Shown piece after piece: positions 17,747 through 25,831 of a stretch of DNA of 64,000 nt (position 1 is the first letter of the stretch; every line of letters starts with the position of its first letter). Both the position numbers and the translations under genes were made by a program. Source of the DNA: Pirellulales bacterium (GTDB lineage Bacteria; Planctomycetota; Planctomycetia; Pirellulales; UBA1268); assembly GCA_018401745.1 (NCBI GenBank), contig JAGYJY010000015.1:27412-91411 (forward strand), in the 5' to 3' direction. The notes beneath the pieces were generated by a model that was not told the origin of the DNA, did no database searches, and saw only the letters and a program-made list of their open reading frames with translations.

Positions 17747-17887
17747 CCGAACGCTCGCACCGCTCGCCGGCGGTTGCTTGCACCTGCCGCTGCTGCCAGC
17801 CACAATCCGCCCAGTTGGGAAATCTGGTCGATGGGGCTGCCGCTCGTGGGCTGACGGTGCCATCGACCACCTCTGGGAGTGAGAGCG

Positions 17888-19419
17888 ATGGCATCGATCT
17901 GGCGGTTGACGGCGGCCTTGGCGGTTGGAGTGGTGTTCCTTGCTGGCTTTTCAGCGACGTCGCCCCGTGCTGACGCGGCTGAAGCAGAGGAGTTCGTTTC
18001 CATCTTCGACGGGACGACACTCGAGGGCTGGGAAGGCAAGAGCGAGTTCTGGTCGGTTGCCGACGGGGCGATCGTTGGCCAGACCACTGCCGAAAACCCC
18101 ACTGACGGCAACACCTTCATCTTCTGGCGGCAGGGCGAGCTCGACGACTTCGAGCTCCGGCTCTCCTACCGCATCACCGGTGGCAACAGTGGTATTCAGT
18201 ATCGCAGCCGCGACTTTGGCGACTTCGTCGCTGGCGGCTATCAGGCGGACATCGATTCTGGCACCACCTACTCCGGCATCAACTACGAGGAGCGAGGCCG
18301 GGGCATTCTCGTCACCCGTGGAAAGAGGATCGAGATCGCTGCCGACGGCACGAAGACTGAAGGCGAAGCGATCGGAGAGAGCGACACCCTGCAGGCCACC
18401 ATCAAGCAGGGCGACTGGAACGACTACAGGATCGTCGCAGAGGGGCCGCGGCTGCGGCACTACATCAACGGGCAGTTGATGAGTGAAGTGATTGACCATC
18501 AGGAAGCCGCGCGGGCCGAGCAGGGCATCCTCGCCCTGCAGCTGCATGCTGGCCCGCCGATGAAAGTCGAGTTCAAAGACATCCGCCTCAAGCGGCTCTC
18601 GCTTGCCGACGGACGCAAGAAAGTAGTTTTCGTGGCGGGCCGCCCCAGCCACGCTCCGGGCGAACACGAGTTTCGGGCGGGCTCGCTGCTGATGGCAAAG
18701 TGCCTTGAGGAAAGCTGCCCACAGGTGGTCACCGCCGTCTACGGTGGCGGCTGGCCGACTGATCCAACCGCCTTCGACAACGCCGACGCGATCCACTTCT
18801 TCGCTGATGGCGGCGGCGGCCATCCGGTGATCCAGCGAAACCGGCTGACGGAGATCGCGGCCTTGGCGAAGCGGGGGTGGGCATCGCCTGCCTGCACTAT
18901 GCGGTGGAGGTTCCGCCCGAAAAGGGAGGCGCTGAGTTTCTCGACATGATCGGTGGCTTCTTCGAGACCCACTGGTCGGTCAACCCACACTGGATGCTCG
19001 CCTCGACGCAGCTCGCCGACGGCCATCCGATCACCCGGGGCGTGGAGCCCTTTGAGATTCAGGATGAGTGGTATTACCACATGCGATTTCGTGATGGCGA
19101 TGACCGTGTTGTGCCGATCCTCACCGCTGTCCCTCCCGATGCCACCCGCGAGCGTCCCGACGGCCCCCACAGCAACAACCCAACCGTGCGGGCCAATAAG
19201 GGAGCTCGTGAGGTGCTCGCCTGGGCCTACGATCGCCCCGACGGCGGTCGGGGTTTCGGCTGCACCGGCGCCCACTTCCACCGCAACTTCAGCAGCGAGC
19301 AGTTTCGCAAACTGATCCTCAACGCCATTGTCTGGACAGCAGGCCTTGACGTGCCCGAGTCGGGGATCGTCTCGCAGATTTCAGACGACGAACTCGCAGC
19401 GAACCTCGACCCCAAATAG
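17888..19419 (+). CDS. DUF1080-ThuA fusion, secreted (frame break in G-run 18873-18877)
   Basis: An exported two-domain protein typical of planctomycetes, about 510 residues. The signal peptide ends near SPRADA. The first domain is DUF1080 (3-keto-disaccharide hydrolase/LamG-like jelly roll; FVSIFDGTTLEGWEGKSEFW ... GGNSGIQYRSR). The second is ThuA, a class I glutamine-amidotransferase-like fold (VVFVAGRPSHAPGEHEFRAG ... LHYAVEVPPEKGG ... GFGCTGAHFHRNF). It probably acts on oxidised sugars in the periplasm. Start ATG 17888 has GGGAG 8 bases upstream. The frame is lost in a run of five Gs; a sixth G gives AKRGVGIACLHY and restores the whole ThuA domain, so a homopolymer error is likely. Confidence 0.88.
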
Positions 19420-19485
19420 CCAAACGGTTTCAACACCGTCAACGCATTTTCACCGACGCTTCGCACACCTCAAGGAGATAGGAAC

Positions 19486-19854
19486 ATGCCCACGCTCACC
19501 GTTGAAGGCATCGGCAGTTTTGAAGTCCCGGCCGGCAAACGGCTCGTCAACGCTCTGGTTGATGAGTGCGGCGTCGACCAGCTTCACGCCTGCGGTGGCC
19601 ATGCCCGCTGCACCACCTGTCGCGTTGAGTTTGTCGAGGGTGAGCCTGCCAAGATCACCAAGGCAGAGCAGGATGTGCTTGAGGCAAAGGGGCTTGCTGG
19701 CACGCCTGGCGTGCGGCTCTCCTGCCAGATCCTCTGCGAAGGAGACATGACGGTGCGGGCGACGAGCCGGCTTGCTGGTTCCGGCCGACAGGATGCGGGA
19801 GGCCGCCCTGCGGATCAGCTGCAGCCTGATCCGGCTGAATGGCTCGAGCGGTAA
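19486..19854 (+). CDS. 2Fe-2S ferredoxin
   Basis: A 122-residue electron carrier of the plant/adrenodoxin fold. Cluster cysteines are visible in HACGGHARCTTCRVEF (C-x5-C-x2-C) and SCQI. The ribosome-binding site AAGGAGA lies about 8 bases before ATG 19486. A 30-residue Gly/Gln/Asp-rich tail follows the domain. It starts 66 bp after the DUF1080-ThuA gene; the partner enzyme is not evident. Repeat island B begins at its stop codon. Confidence 0.93.
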   Translation: MPTLTVEGIGSFEVPAGKRLVNALVDECGVDQLHACGGHARCTTCRVEFVEGEPAKITKAEQDVLEAKGLAGTPGVRLSCQILCEGDMTVRATSRLAGSGRQDAGGRPADQLQPDPAEWLER

Positions 19855-19902
19855 GAACGCTCGGGCCAAGCCCGGGCTGATTCGCCGAGCGCCCGGGGGG
19901 GC

Positions 19903-19986
19903 CGCTCGGGGTGAGCCCGGGCTGATGAGCCGAACGTCCGGGGTCGCTCGGGGTGAGCCCAGGCCGATTCGCCGAGCGTTCGCTTC
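19903..19986 (+). repeat. 42-bp tandem repeat, two clear copies (island B)
   Basis: Units starting cgctcggggtgagccc at 19903 and 19945, period 42 bp, preceded by a decayed unit from about 19860. Each unit can fold on cgctcgg/ccgagcg. The same unit recurs at 30517-30684 and 32590-32673. Confidence 0.85.
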
Positions 19987-20086
19987 GCCATCCTGGCTTC
20001 GCTCACTCGTGCATTCTCGCTTTCGCCCTCCGGGCTGCGCTCGACTGCAAGGCCGGCTCATTCGGCCCGGGCTCACCCCTCGCTTA
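19973..20086 (+). repeat. 114-bp dispersed repeat, copy 1
   Basis: Begins cgagcgttcgcttcgcc and ends cccctcgctta. By eye it is identical over all 114 bases to 30671-30784 and 32660-32773. Its last part (gggctcacccc) is complementary to ggggtgagccc in the 42-bp units just upstream. A 51-bp partial copy of its 3' end follows at 20208-20258. Confidence 0.9.
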
Positions 20087-20106
20087 CGGGTTTAAGGGCG
20101 GCCTGT

Positions 20107-20197
20107 CCGCCGCAGGAGCGGCGGTCAGCGGTCGTCAAAAACCTTGGCTTTTTGACCGGCCGCTCTAGCCTGCGAAGGCCAGGATGGCTTCGCAGGC
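20107..20197 (+). repeat. Triple-hairpin repeat module (island B)
   Basis: Hairpin 1: ccgccgc/gcggcgg around agga (20107-20124). Hairpin 2: gtcaaaaa/tttttgac around ccttggc (20134-20156). Hairpin 3: gcctgcgaag/cttcgcaggc around gccaggatgg (20168-20197). A second copy of hairpin 1 alone follows at about 20282. This is the reference copy for comparison with 13860-13950 and 23521-23904. Confidence 0.85.
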
Positions 20198-20322
20198 GTG
20201 AAGCGAGTGCGCTCGACTGCAAGGCCGGCTCATTCGGCCCGGGCTCACCCCTCGCTTAAGGTTTGAAGCGAGACGGCCTGTCCGCCGCAGGAGCGGCGGT
20301 CAGCGGCCGGGGGGCGCGCAAG

Positions 20323-20395
20323 CGGGACGGGTCTTCGGGTGCCGCAGGCACCTCGGCTTCGCCGAGGCCGCTTCGCGGCCCGAGGACCCGTCCCG
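20323..20395 (+). repeat. 73-nt cloverleaf repeat, copy 1
   Basis: Outer stem cgggacgggtc/gacccgtcccg (11 bp), a 2-nt mismatch, inner cggg/cccg, then three hairpins with no spacer: tgcc-gca-ggca, cctcggc-ttc-gccgagg and ccgc-ttc-gcgg. All three have triloops. Total length is 73 nt. The same architecture recurs at 23940, 30885, 30975, 32848 and 33019. Confidence 0.9.
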
Positions 20396-20414
20396 TTCCC
20401 TCACCCTTCGCTCA

Positions 20415-20559
20415 TTGACAGAAAAGTGGAGGCTCGGCGGGTCGGCGAACGCTCGAGGAGCATAAAGGCCTATCTTGGCCAGCGACGAGACTTTTGCCGC
20501 CTGCCGAGCCGGACCACCCGCGCGCGGTCTCCCTTCCACCCGCGCGCGGTCTCCTGTGC
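20415..20559. repeat. Gene-end repeat element with long stem and GC tandem units, copy 1
   Basis: Begins ttgacaga and contains an imperfect stem of about 18 bp (ggctcggc...gccgagcc as the outer 8 bp) enclosing a ggcc-tatctt-ggcc hairpin, then two roughly 21-bp units with the core cacccgcgcgcggtctcc. It abuts the stop codon of the minus-strand gene ending at 20560. A second copy lies at 33128-33310, also just beyond a minus-strand stop codon. Confidence 0.8.
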
Positions 20560-21399
20560 TCATTCTTCGTGCGACGTGGCTCTTTCCAGGAATGCGGCGG
20601 TGCGGGCGGCTTCTTCGGCCCAGCGGTGGGAGTGGCGGGGGAGTTCGGCGTGCAGGCCGCCGGTGTAGCCGGCCGACTGCAGGGCACGCAAGAGTGGGGG
20701 GAAGTCGATCACACCTGTCCCGAGCGGCAGATGCTCGTGGATGCAGGGCCGCATGTCGTCGAGGTGGACGTTCACGAGCTGCTCGGTGCGGTCGCGGAGC
20801 GTGTCGGCCAGCGGCCACTCCCCCATACACTCCATGTGGCCGAGGTCGATTGTCAGGCGGAGCTGCTCGGGGGTGCCTAGGCGGTCTCTCAGCTGATCGA
20901 AGCGGGTGAGGCTGTCGATAAACATGCCGGGCTCGGGCTCAAAGCCCAGCGGCATGCTGTGGCTGGCGGCATGGTCGAGCACCGGCTGGAGGCTCTCGGT
21001 CAGTCGATCCCAGAGCTCGCGTTCGCCGCCCGCATCGCGGACCACGCCGCTCCAGAGTGAGACGCAGGCAGCTTTGAGGTCTGCGGCGAGGTCGATCGCC
21101 CGGCAGAGAAAATCGATCCGCCGTCGGCAATCGTCGGGGCTCGTCGAGAGCAGCGTCGGCTCATGCTTGCGAAGCGGGTCGAGGAGATGGCGGGCACCCG
21201 TTTCCACCACGCAGGCCAGCGACCGTTCCTCGAGCACCTGCTGCCAGGCAGCCACCTCGCGAGCAAACCCGACGTCGTACGGGTTGAGCAGGTGACGGTC
21301 GGGGGTGATCGCGAGCGAACGGTAGCCGAGGTCGGCAAGGTGGCCTGCCGCAACAAGCGGATCACCGTCGATGCTGTTGGTGCTCCAGCCTGGGAGCAT
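20560..21399 (-). CDS. Sugar phosphate isomerase/epimerase-like TIM barrel
   Basis: A 279-residue protein of the xylose-isomerase-like TIM-barrel superfamily (COG1082 type). Metal-ligand positions are recognisable: E in LGFEPEPGMF, D/H in TIDLGHMECMG, H in NVHLDDM and HEHLPLGTGVIDF, and E in GLHAELPRH. It is the third gene of the operon TIM barrel-UbiA-TIM barrel, 36 bp after the prenyltransferase. That context resembles the ebo cluster, where EboE is a TIM barrel of this class; the chemical substrate is unknown. Confidence 0.82.
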   Translation of the reverse strand: MLPGWSTNSIDGDPLVAAGHLADLGYRSLAITPDRHLLNPYDVGFAREVAAWQQVLEERSLACVVETGARHLLDPLRKHEPTLLSTSPDDCRRRIDFLCRAIDLAADLKAACVSLWSGVVRDAGGERELWDRLTESLQPVLDHAASHSMPLGFEPEPGMFIDSLTRFDQLRDRLGTPEQLRLTIDLGHMECMGEWPLADTLRDRTEQLVNVHLDDMRPCIHEHLPLGTGVIDFPPLLRALQSAGYTGGLHAELPRHSHRWAEEAARTAAFLERATSHEE

Positions 21400-21435
21400 G
21401 GCTTTTCCTCGCCGGTGGCTTGGAGCGGCAGACGA

Positions 21436-22392
21436 TCAGGTCGGTGGGATCAGCCGTCGGCCTGCCAGGAACGGAATCAGGAGCATGAAGGAGACAATCG
21501 CCCACGACTCGCCGCAGGGGGCCAGCACCAGCGCCGCATCGAGCGTGATGATCGACATGATCGCATTGCCCACTGCCCGCTGCACCAGCACAGGCTGCCG
21601 GGAGATGATCCCCATCACACACCGATACACAACCGACGCTGTGAGCACCCCCCACAGCAGCAGCCAGTTGTCGAGACCGGCCCGAGCGAGCCAGAGTGAG
21701 CCCCCCTGCCCGACCAGCCAAACCGTGTAGCCCGCTGCAATCGCCAGCCCGCAGACCATCACCGCCGTCGACATCACCAGCCAGCGGCGGCTGCTGAGGG
21801 TCGCCTCGTAGCGGGCGAAGAGGGTGATACCCACGACGTAGATACCCATGCCGGCAACGGGCAGCCACTCTGCTGCTTCGTTGGGCCCGCCGGCTGCCGT
21901 CATGCCCAGCAGCCAGTTGAGGCTGCGGCAGCTTCCCATCACCAGCGGGCCTGCAGCGGTGGGCTTGGCATGGCGATCGTAGAGGTAGACCGCCGCAGCG
22001 AGTGCCGCAGCAACGCCGGCGACTGCCGGATGCCCACTGAGGACCGCAGCGGTGATGCCCGCGGCCACACCACCTGCGGCTGTCAGCCAGCCCACAAATG
22101 CGGCCGTTGCCGGAGCGATCTGGCCACGTGGCAAAGGCCGTTCGGGCCGCTCCACAGCGTCGAGTTCCTGATCAAACACATCATTGAGCACCATGCCCGC
22201 TGCATACAGCAGCAGCGAGGCTGCGGCGACGGCCCAGAAGGCTGCCGGCGGAGCCGCCACGCTCTCCGGCCGTGCAATCACCAGCCAGCCGGCCAGCACA
22301 TCGGCAACGGCCGTGGCATGATTCGGCAGCCGCAGCAGCCGGAGCCAGGCGACCACCACGCTGCCGCGTTGCTGTGCCACCGCCGTGCTCAT
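21436..22392 (-). CDS. UbiA-family prenyltransferase, EboC-like
   Basis: An integral membrane aromatic or sugar-alcohol prenyltransferase, 318 residues with about nine transmembrane helices. First Asp-rich motif NDVFDQELDAVERPERPLP; second region YDRHAKPTAAGPLVMGSCR. The SCRSLNWLLGM segment is typical, as I recall, of the EboC subgroup rather than of menaquinone or heme O enzymes. The ATGA overlap with the upstream TIM-barrel gene shows translational coupling. In other bacteria ebo genes export or make an unidentified metabolite. Here only EboC and two TIM-barrel genes are present; EboA, EboB, EboD and EboF are not seen. Confidence 0.85.
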   Translation of the reverse strand: MSTAVAQQRGSVVVAWLRLLRLPNHATAVADVLAGWLVIARPESVAAPPAAFWAVAAASLLLYAAGMVLNDVFDQELDAVERPERPLPRGQIAPATAAFVGWLTAAGGVAAGITAAVLSGHPAVAGVAAALAAAVYLYDRHAKPTAAGPLVMGSCRSLNWLLGMTAAGGPNEAAEWLPVAGMGIYVVGITLFARYEATLSSRRWLVMSTAVMVCGLAIAAGYTVWLVGQGGSLWLARAGLDNWLLLWGVLTASVVYRCVMGIISRQPVLVQRAVGNAIMSIITLDAALVLAPCGESWAIVSFMLLIPFLAGRRLIPPT

Positions 22393-23261
22393 GAACCGAC
22401 CGTCTCCACGATGCCGAGCAGATACTCGCGGGCGGCGCGGGCGGCCTCATCAGGCCGATCGCGATAGGGATAGAGCTCAACGGTCACCCATAACTCTGGC
22501 GTGTGGGCAGCGATCGCGGCAAGCACGCCCGCGAAGTCGATGGCCCCCTCTCCCGGCACCAGATGATGATGCACCCGCGTGGCGGCGATATCCTCCACGT
22601 GGTAGTGGCGGGTGTGCTTCACGAGCTGCGGAATCCAGCTCGCGGGGTCGTCTTCCACGCAGTAGGCATGACCGACATCAAAGTTCAGGCCGAGCGACGG
22701 ATGGTCCACCCGCTCGGCAAACTCAAGAAACTGCTCAAACGTCTCGATCAGCAGGCCAGGCTCTGGCTCGACCAGCAGGGCCACCTCGGTTTCCGCAGCC
22801 ACCTCCAGCACCGGCATGATCTCTTCGTAGAAGATGTCCGTTGCCTCGGCCCGCGTCTGCCCCGGCTGAATCTCGCCACCCGGCTCCGTCGAGATCGACG
22901 ACGCTCCCAGGTCTGCGGCAAGCCGCAGGGCCCGCTTGGTGTGCTCGCGGCGAATCGCCCGGTAGTGCGGATCGGGATCGGTCCAGCCCGGATGCCAGTA
23001 GGGCTGCCTGGGGTCCGCGACTGCGTTCATCATGAACGCATTGATGTTGGAGATGACGAGGCCGTGCTTCGCCAGGCTCTGGCGAATCGCTTCCTTCTGC
23101 ACGTCGAGCAGACCCGCCGGCCAGGCATGGGGCACATCGGCGAGCAGTTCGATGCCGGCATAGCCAAGCCCCGCCACCTGAGCGATCGCAGAGTCGACCG
23201 TCACGTCGAGGTAGGCGTTGGAACTGAAAGCAAGCCGGCTGGCGAAATCGTCACGATTCAA
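22389..23261 (-). CDS. Sugar phosphate isomerase/epimerase-like TIM barrel
   Basis: A 290-residue TIM barrel related to IolE and xylose isomerases. Metal-site segments are LLVEPEPGLLIET (E), LGLNFDVGHAYC (D/H), RHYHVEDIA (H) and VTVELYPYRD (E). It is the first gene of the operon, overlapping the UbiA start by 4 bp. It shares only fold-level similarity with the other barrel at 20560-21399, so the two probably act on successive intermediates rather than being a recent duplication. Confidence 0.85.
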   Translation of the reverse strand: MNRDDFASRLAFSSNAYLDVTVDSAIAQVAGLGYAGIELLADVPHAWPAGLLDVQKEAIRQSLAKHGLVISNINAFMMNAVADPRQPYWHPGWTDPDPHYRAIRREHTKRALRLAADLGASSISTEPGGEIQPGQTRAEATDIFYEEIMPVLEVAAETEVALLVEPEPGLLIETFEQFLEFAERVDHPSLGLNFDVGHAYCVEDDPASWIPQLVKHTRHYHVEDIAATRVHHHLVPGEGAIDFAGVLAAIAAHTPELWVTVELYPYRDRPDEAARAAREYLLGIVETVGS

Positions 23262-23520
23262 GGAAAGTCCCCCTCAATACCAAGTGTCTCGGTGCGTTCA
23301 GAGTCTACCTTTCCCAGGACTTGCGACCATGCCTCGCGGCTGTTTCCCTGTGGGCCGCTCGGGGTGAGCCCGGGGCCGCCCCTCCGGACGCTCGCTGCGG
23401 GCCCTCCAGGCCCTCGCTCGCTCGGAGATCCGCTTCGCTTCGGCCCTCCGGGCGTCGCTCGCTCCTCTACGCCGGAGGGTCAGCCCCGGGCTCACCCCTC
23501 GCTTACGGGTTTTAAGGACG

Positions 23521-23904
23521 GCCTGTCCGCCGCAGGAAGCGGCGGCCTGCGGCCGGTCAGAAACCTTGGCTTTCTGACTGGTCGCGTTAGCCTGCGAAGG
23601 CCAGGAAGGCTTCGCAGGCGTGAAGCGAGCCGGCCTGTCCGCCGCAGGAAGCGGCGGCCTGCGGCCGGTCAGAAACCTTGGCTTTCTGACTGGTCGCGTT
23701 AGCCTGCGAAGGCCAGGAAGGCTTCGCAGGCGTGAAGCGAGCCGGCCTGTCCGCCGCAGGAAGCGGCGACCTGCGGCCGGTCAGAAACCTTGGCTTTCTG
23801 ACTGGTCGCGTTAGCCTGCGAAGGTCAAGAAGGCTTCGCAGGCGTGAAGCGAGCCGGCCTGTCCGCCGCAGGAAGCGGCGGCCTGCGGCCGGTCAGGGAT
23901 TGAA
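23521..23904 (+). repeat. 112-bp tandem array of the triple-hairpin module (about 3.4 copies)
   Basis: Copies start with gcctgtccgccgcagg at 23521, 23633, 23745 and 23857 (exact period 112). Each full copy carries hairpin 1 (ccgccgc/gcggcgg), hairpin 2 (gtcagaaa/tttctgac, one pair changed in compensation relative to island B) and hairpin 3 (gcctgcgaag/cttcgcaggc). The third copy has substitutions only in the hairpin-3 loop and one linker base. The period is not a multiple of three, so apparent reading frames here are artefacts. Confidence 0.92.
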
Positions 23905-23939
23905 CGGGACGGGTCTTCGGGTGCCGGAGGCGGATTGAA

Positions 23940-24012
23940 CGGGACGGGTCTTCGGGTGCCGGAGGCACCTCGGCAAAGCCGAGGCCGCTTTGCGGCCCGA
24001 GGACCCGTCCCG
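23940..24012 (+). repeat. 73-nt cloverleaf repeat, copy 2, with duplicated half-arms
   Basis: Same fold as 20323-20395 with triloops gga, aaa and ttt: tgcc-gga-ggca, cctcggc-aaa-gccgagg and ccgc-ttt-gcgg. The left arm is duplicated just upstream (about 23904-23932) and the right arm just downstream (about 24026-24053). Between 23262 and 23520 lies only a decayed copy of the 42-bp/tail modules and no gene. Confidence 0.88.
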
Positions 24013-24132
24013 CTTGCGCGTGTATCCGCTTTGCGGCCCGAGGACCCATCCCGCTTGCGGGTGTATCTCCCGGGCGTCGCTTGCGCATGGAGGCCTGAGG
24101 GTCCCCGGGACGCTGCCGTGAAGCTGCTCTGC

Positions 24133-24951
24133 TTAGCTTGAGGCGCTGCGGTATCTGTTGATGGCGGCCTGGAAGGTGAGGCGGGAGAGGCCGAGCATGA
24201 CAGCGGCAGCCACAACGGCGGCGATGATCAGTCGCACGTCGCCGGTGCCGATGGGGAGCGCCAGGCTGCGGGCCGGCACGTTGACCACGAGCAGGATCGG
24301 CAGCACGAAGGTGCAAACCATCCGCAGAGGTCCGCCCCACGGCCCCGTGTAGATCTCAGCGGGATAGCGAGAAAAGTTGGTGATGTAGAACCAGAAGTCG
24401 TAGAGGCCTTGGTTGCGACCCATCAGGATCGTGGCGGCGGCGAGCATCACGATGAAGCCGTAGAGAATCGCCACACCGCAGGCGAGCATCAACGGGTAGA
24501 GCACCCAGGCGGCAGTCGTTGGCGCGGTGTCGAGTCTCGACACACCCCAGGCGACGAGGGCTACGCCCACGAGCCCATTGGCGAAGGCAGAAAACTTGAC
24601 TCGATGCATCGAGAGCAGAAACTGGGCATCGATCGGCTTCACCAGCGTGGTGTCGAGACCGCCGGTGCGGACCATCTCGGCAAACTCTTCAGCGCTCGGC
24701 ATGAAAAAGGCCTGCACAATCGCGTTGATGATCAGGCCTGTGCCGAGAAACACGAAGAACGGTGGCTTCGTCCAGCCGCTGCCCGCACCGATTTCCGAGG
24801 TGTAGGAAAACACCAGCAGGTAGAAGGCGATGTTCATCGCCATCCAGCCGAGGCTCGTCACGCACTCAAGCACAAAGTTGAGGCGAAACGTCATGTCGCG
24901 AATAAGGCTGGCCACGACGAAGGTGCCGAAGATCTGGAAGTAGCGAACCAT
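24133..24951 (-). CDS. ABC-2 type transporter permease (COG3694-like)
   Basis: A 272-residue inner-membrane protein with six predicted helices (for example LVGVALVAWGVS, LMLACGVAILYGFIVML, LIIAAVVAAAVMLGL). Conserved family segments are LVKPIDAQFLLSM and the FSRYPAEIYTGPWG motif. I prefer the ATG at 24951 (GGAGG upstream) to a TTG six codons earlier. It forms an exporter with the next two genes (permease and ATPase). The substrate is unknown; this class is often annotated as multidrug or daunorubicin-type. Confidence 0.88.
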   Translation of the reverse strand: MVRYFQIFGTFVVASLIRDMTFRLNFVLECVTSLGWMAMNIAFYLLVFSYTSEIGAGSGWTKPPFFVFLGTGLIINAIVQAFFMPSAEEFAEMVRTGGLDTTLVKPIDAQFLLSMHRVKFSAFANGLVGVALVAWGVSRLDTAPTTAAWVLYPLMLACGVAILYGFIVMLAAATILMGRNQGLYDFWFYITNFSRYPAEIYTGPWGGPLRMVCTFVLPILLVVNVPARSLALPIGTGDVRLIIAAVVAAAVMLGLSRLTFQAAINRYRSASS

Positions 24952-24958
24952 CGCCTGC

Positions 24959-25831
24959 TCAGCCTCCAAACGCGCTGTAGCGGCGGGTGCCGCGGAGGAA
25001 GGCGATCCGGCAGGCGACCGCGGCGACCACCACCCACACCGCTTCTACCAGCAGCCCGGAGACCAGCTCCTGGCCTTGGATCTTCCCCAGCCAAACCGCA
25101 CAGGGGAAATACGCCGTGTACTGAAACGGCAGCAGCTGCACGAGATCTCCGAGGCTGTAGCCGGAGCTTGAGAGCGTGATCGAGTCGAGCATGTCTAGGG
25201 GAAACATGTGCCCGGAGAGCAGATACTGAGCGAGCATGTAGACAAAGATCAGGCTGGAGACTTCGAGCACCCAGAAGCCGAGCATGCCGAGGGTTGCTTC
25301 CAGAAAAAATCCCAGCAGAAACGACATCACGAGCGTGGCCAGGAAGGCCGCGATCGTGGGCACCTCCGGCAGCGGCGGAAAGAACCCTCGACAGAGGAAA
25401 AACATCAGCCCGAAGGGAGCCGCCGCGATGGCAAAGTAGACGAGCTTGTGGGCGACGCGGGCTGCCATCAGGAAGCCGACGTAGTCGATCGGCTGCACGA
25501 GATACTTCTTCACCGAGCCGTCGCGAACGCTGCGGGCGATGCCACCGGCAAGCCCGGGCATGCTCGAGAACGACCGGGCCATCATCGTCAGCAGGTAGTA
25601 GGCGACGAAGTCGTTGCGGGAATAGCCCGCAATCAACTCGGAGCCGGCCGCGGAAAAGACGGCCGTCCAGAGGAAGATCTGTGTCACGATCGGCAGAAAC
25701 CGAAACAGCGTGCCGACGAAGAAGTCGCCGCGATGCGCCAGCCTGTCTGCCACGTTGATCGAGAGCATCGTGGTCCAGCCGTGCCAGCTCGGCAGCAGCT
25801 GCTGCCACGAGAACGTCGCCATGCCGCTCAT
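24959..25831 (-). CDS. ABC-2 type transporter permease (COG4587-like)
   Basis: The second permease of the exporter: 290 residues, six helices, with SVRDGSVKKYLVQPIDYVGF as the family hallmark and a matching layout to its partner (MFPLDMLD, PFQYTAYFP). It overlaps the ATPase stop by 4 bp (ATGA) and ends 7 bp before the partner permease start, so all three are one operon. Confidence 0.88.
   Translation of the reverse strand: MSGMATFSWQQLLPSWHGWTTMLSINVADRLAHRGDFFVGTLFRFLPIVTQIFLWTAVFSAAGSELIAGYSRNDFVAYYLLTMMARSFSSMPGLAGGIARSVRDGSVKKYLVQPIDYVGFLMAARVAHKLVYFAIAAAPFGLMFFLCRGFFPPLPEVPTIAAFLATLVMSFLLGFFLEATLGMLGFWVLEVSSLIFVYMLAQYLLSGHMFPLDMLDSITLSSSGYSLGDLVQLLPFQYTAYFPCAVWLGKIQGQELVSGLLVEAVWVVVAAVACRIAFLRGTRRYSAFGG

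Noticed and set aside
20323..20395. tRNA or tRNA-like gene
   Set aside because: The 73-nt cloverleaf resembles tRNA in size only: 4-7-4 bp arms with triloops, no T-loop consensus, no D-arm bases, no 7-nt anticodon loop and no CCA end.
19855..20559. Integron attC sites
   Set aside because: The hairpins lack the R/L box consensus, no integrase is present and the neighbouring genes are not cassettes.
23521..23904. CRISPR array
   Set aside because: Copies are contiguous with no unique spacers, the period is 112 bp and no cas genes are present.
23521..23940. Repeated 64-residue frames in the 112-bp array
   Set aside because: 112 is not divisible by three; the frames are by-products of GC-rich DNA and recur only because the DNA repeats.
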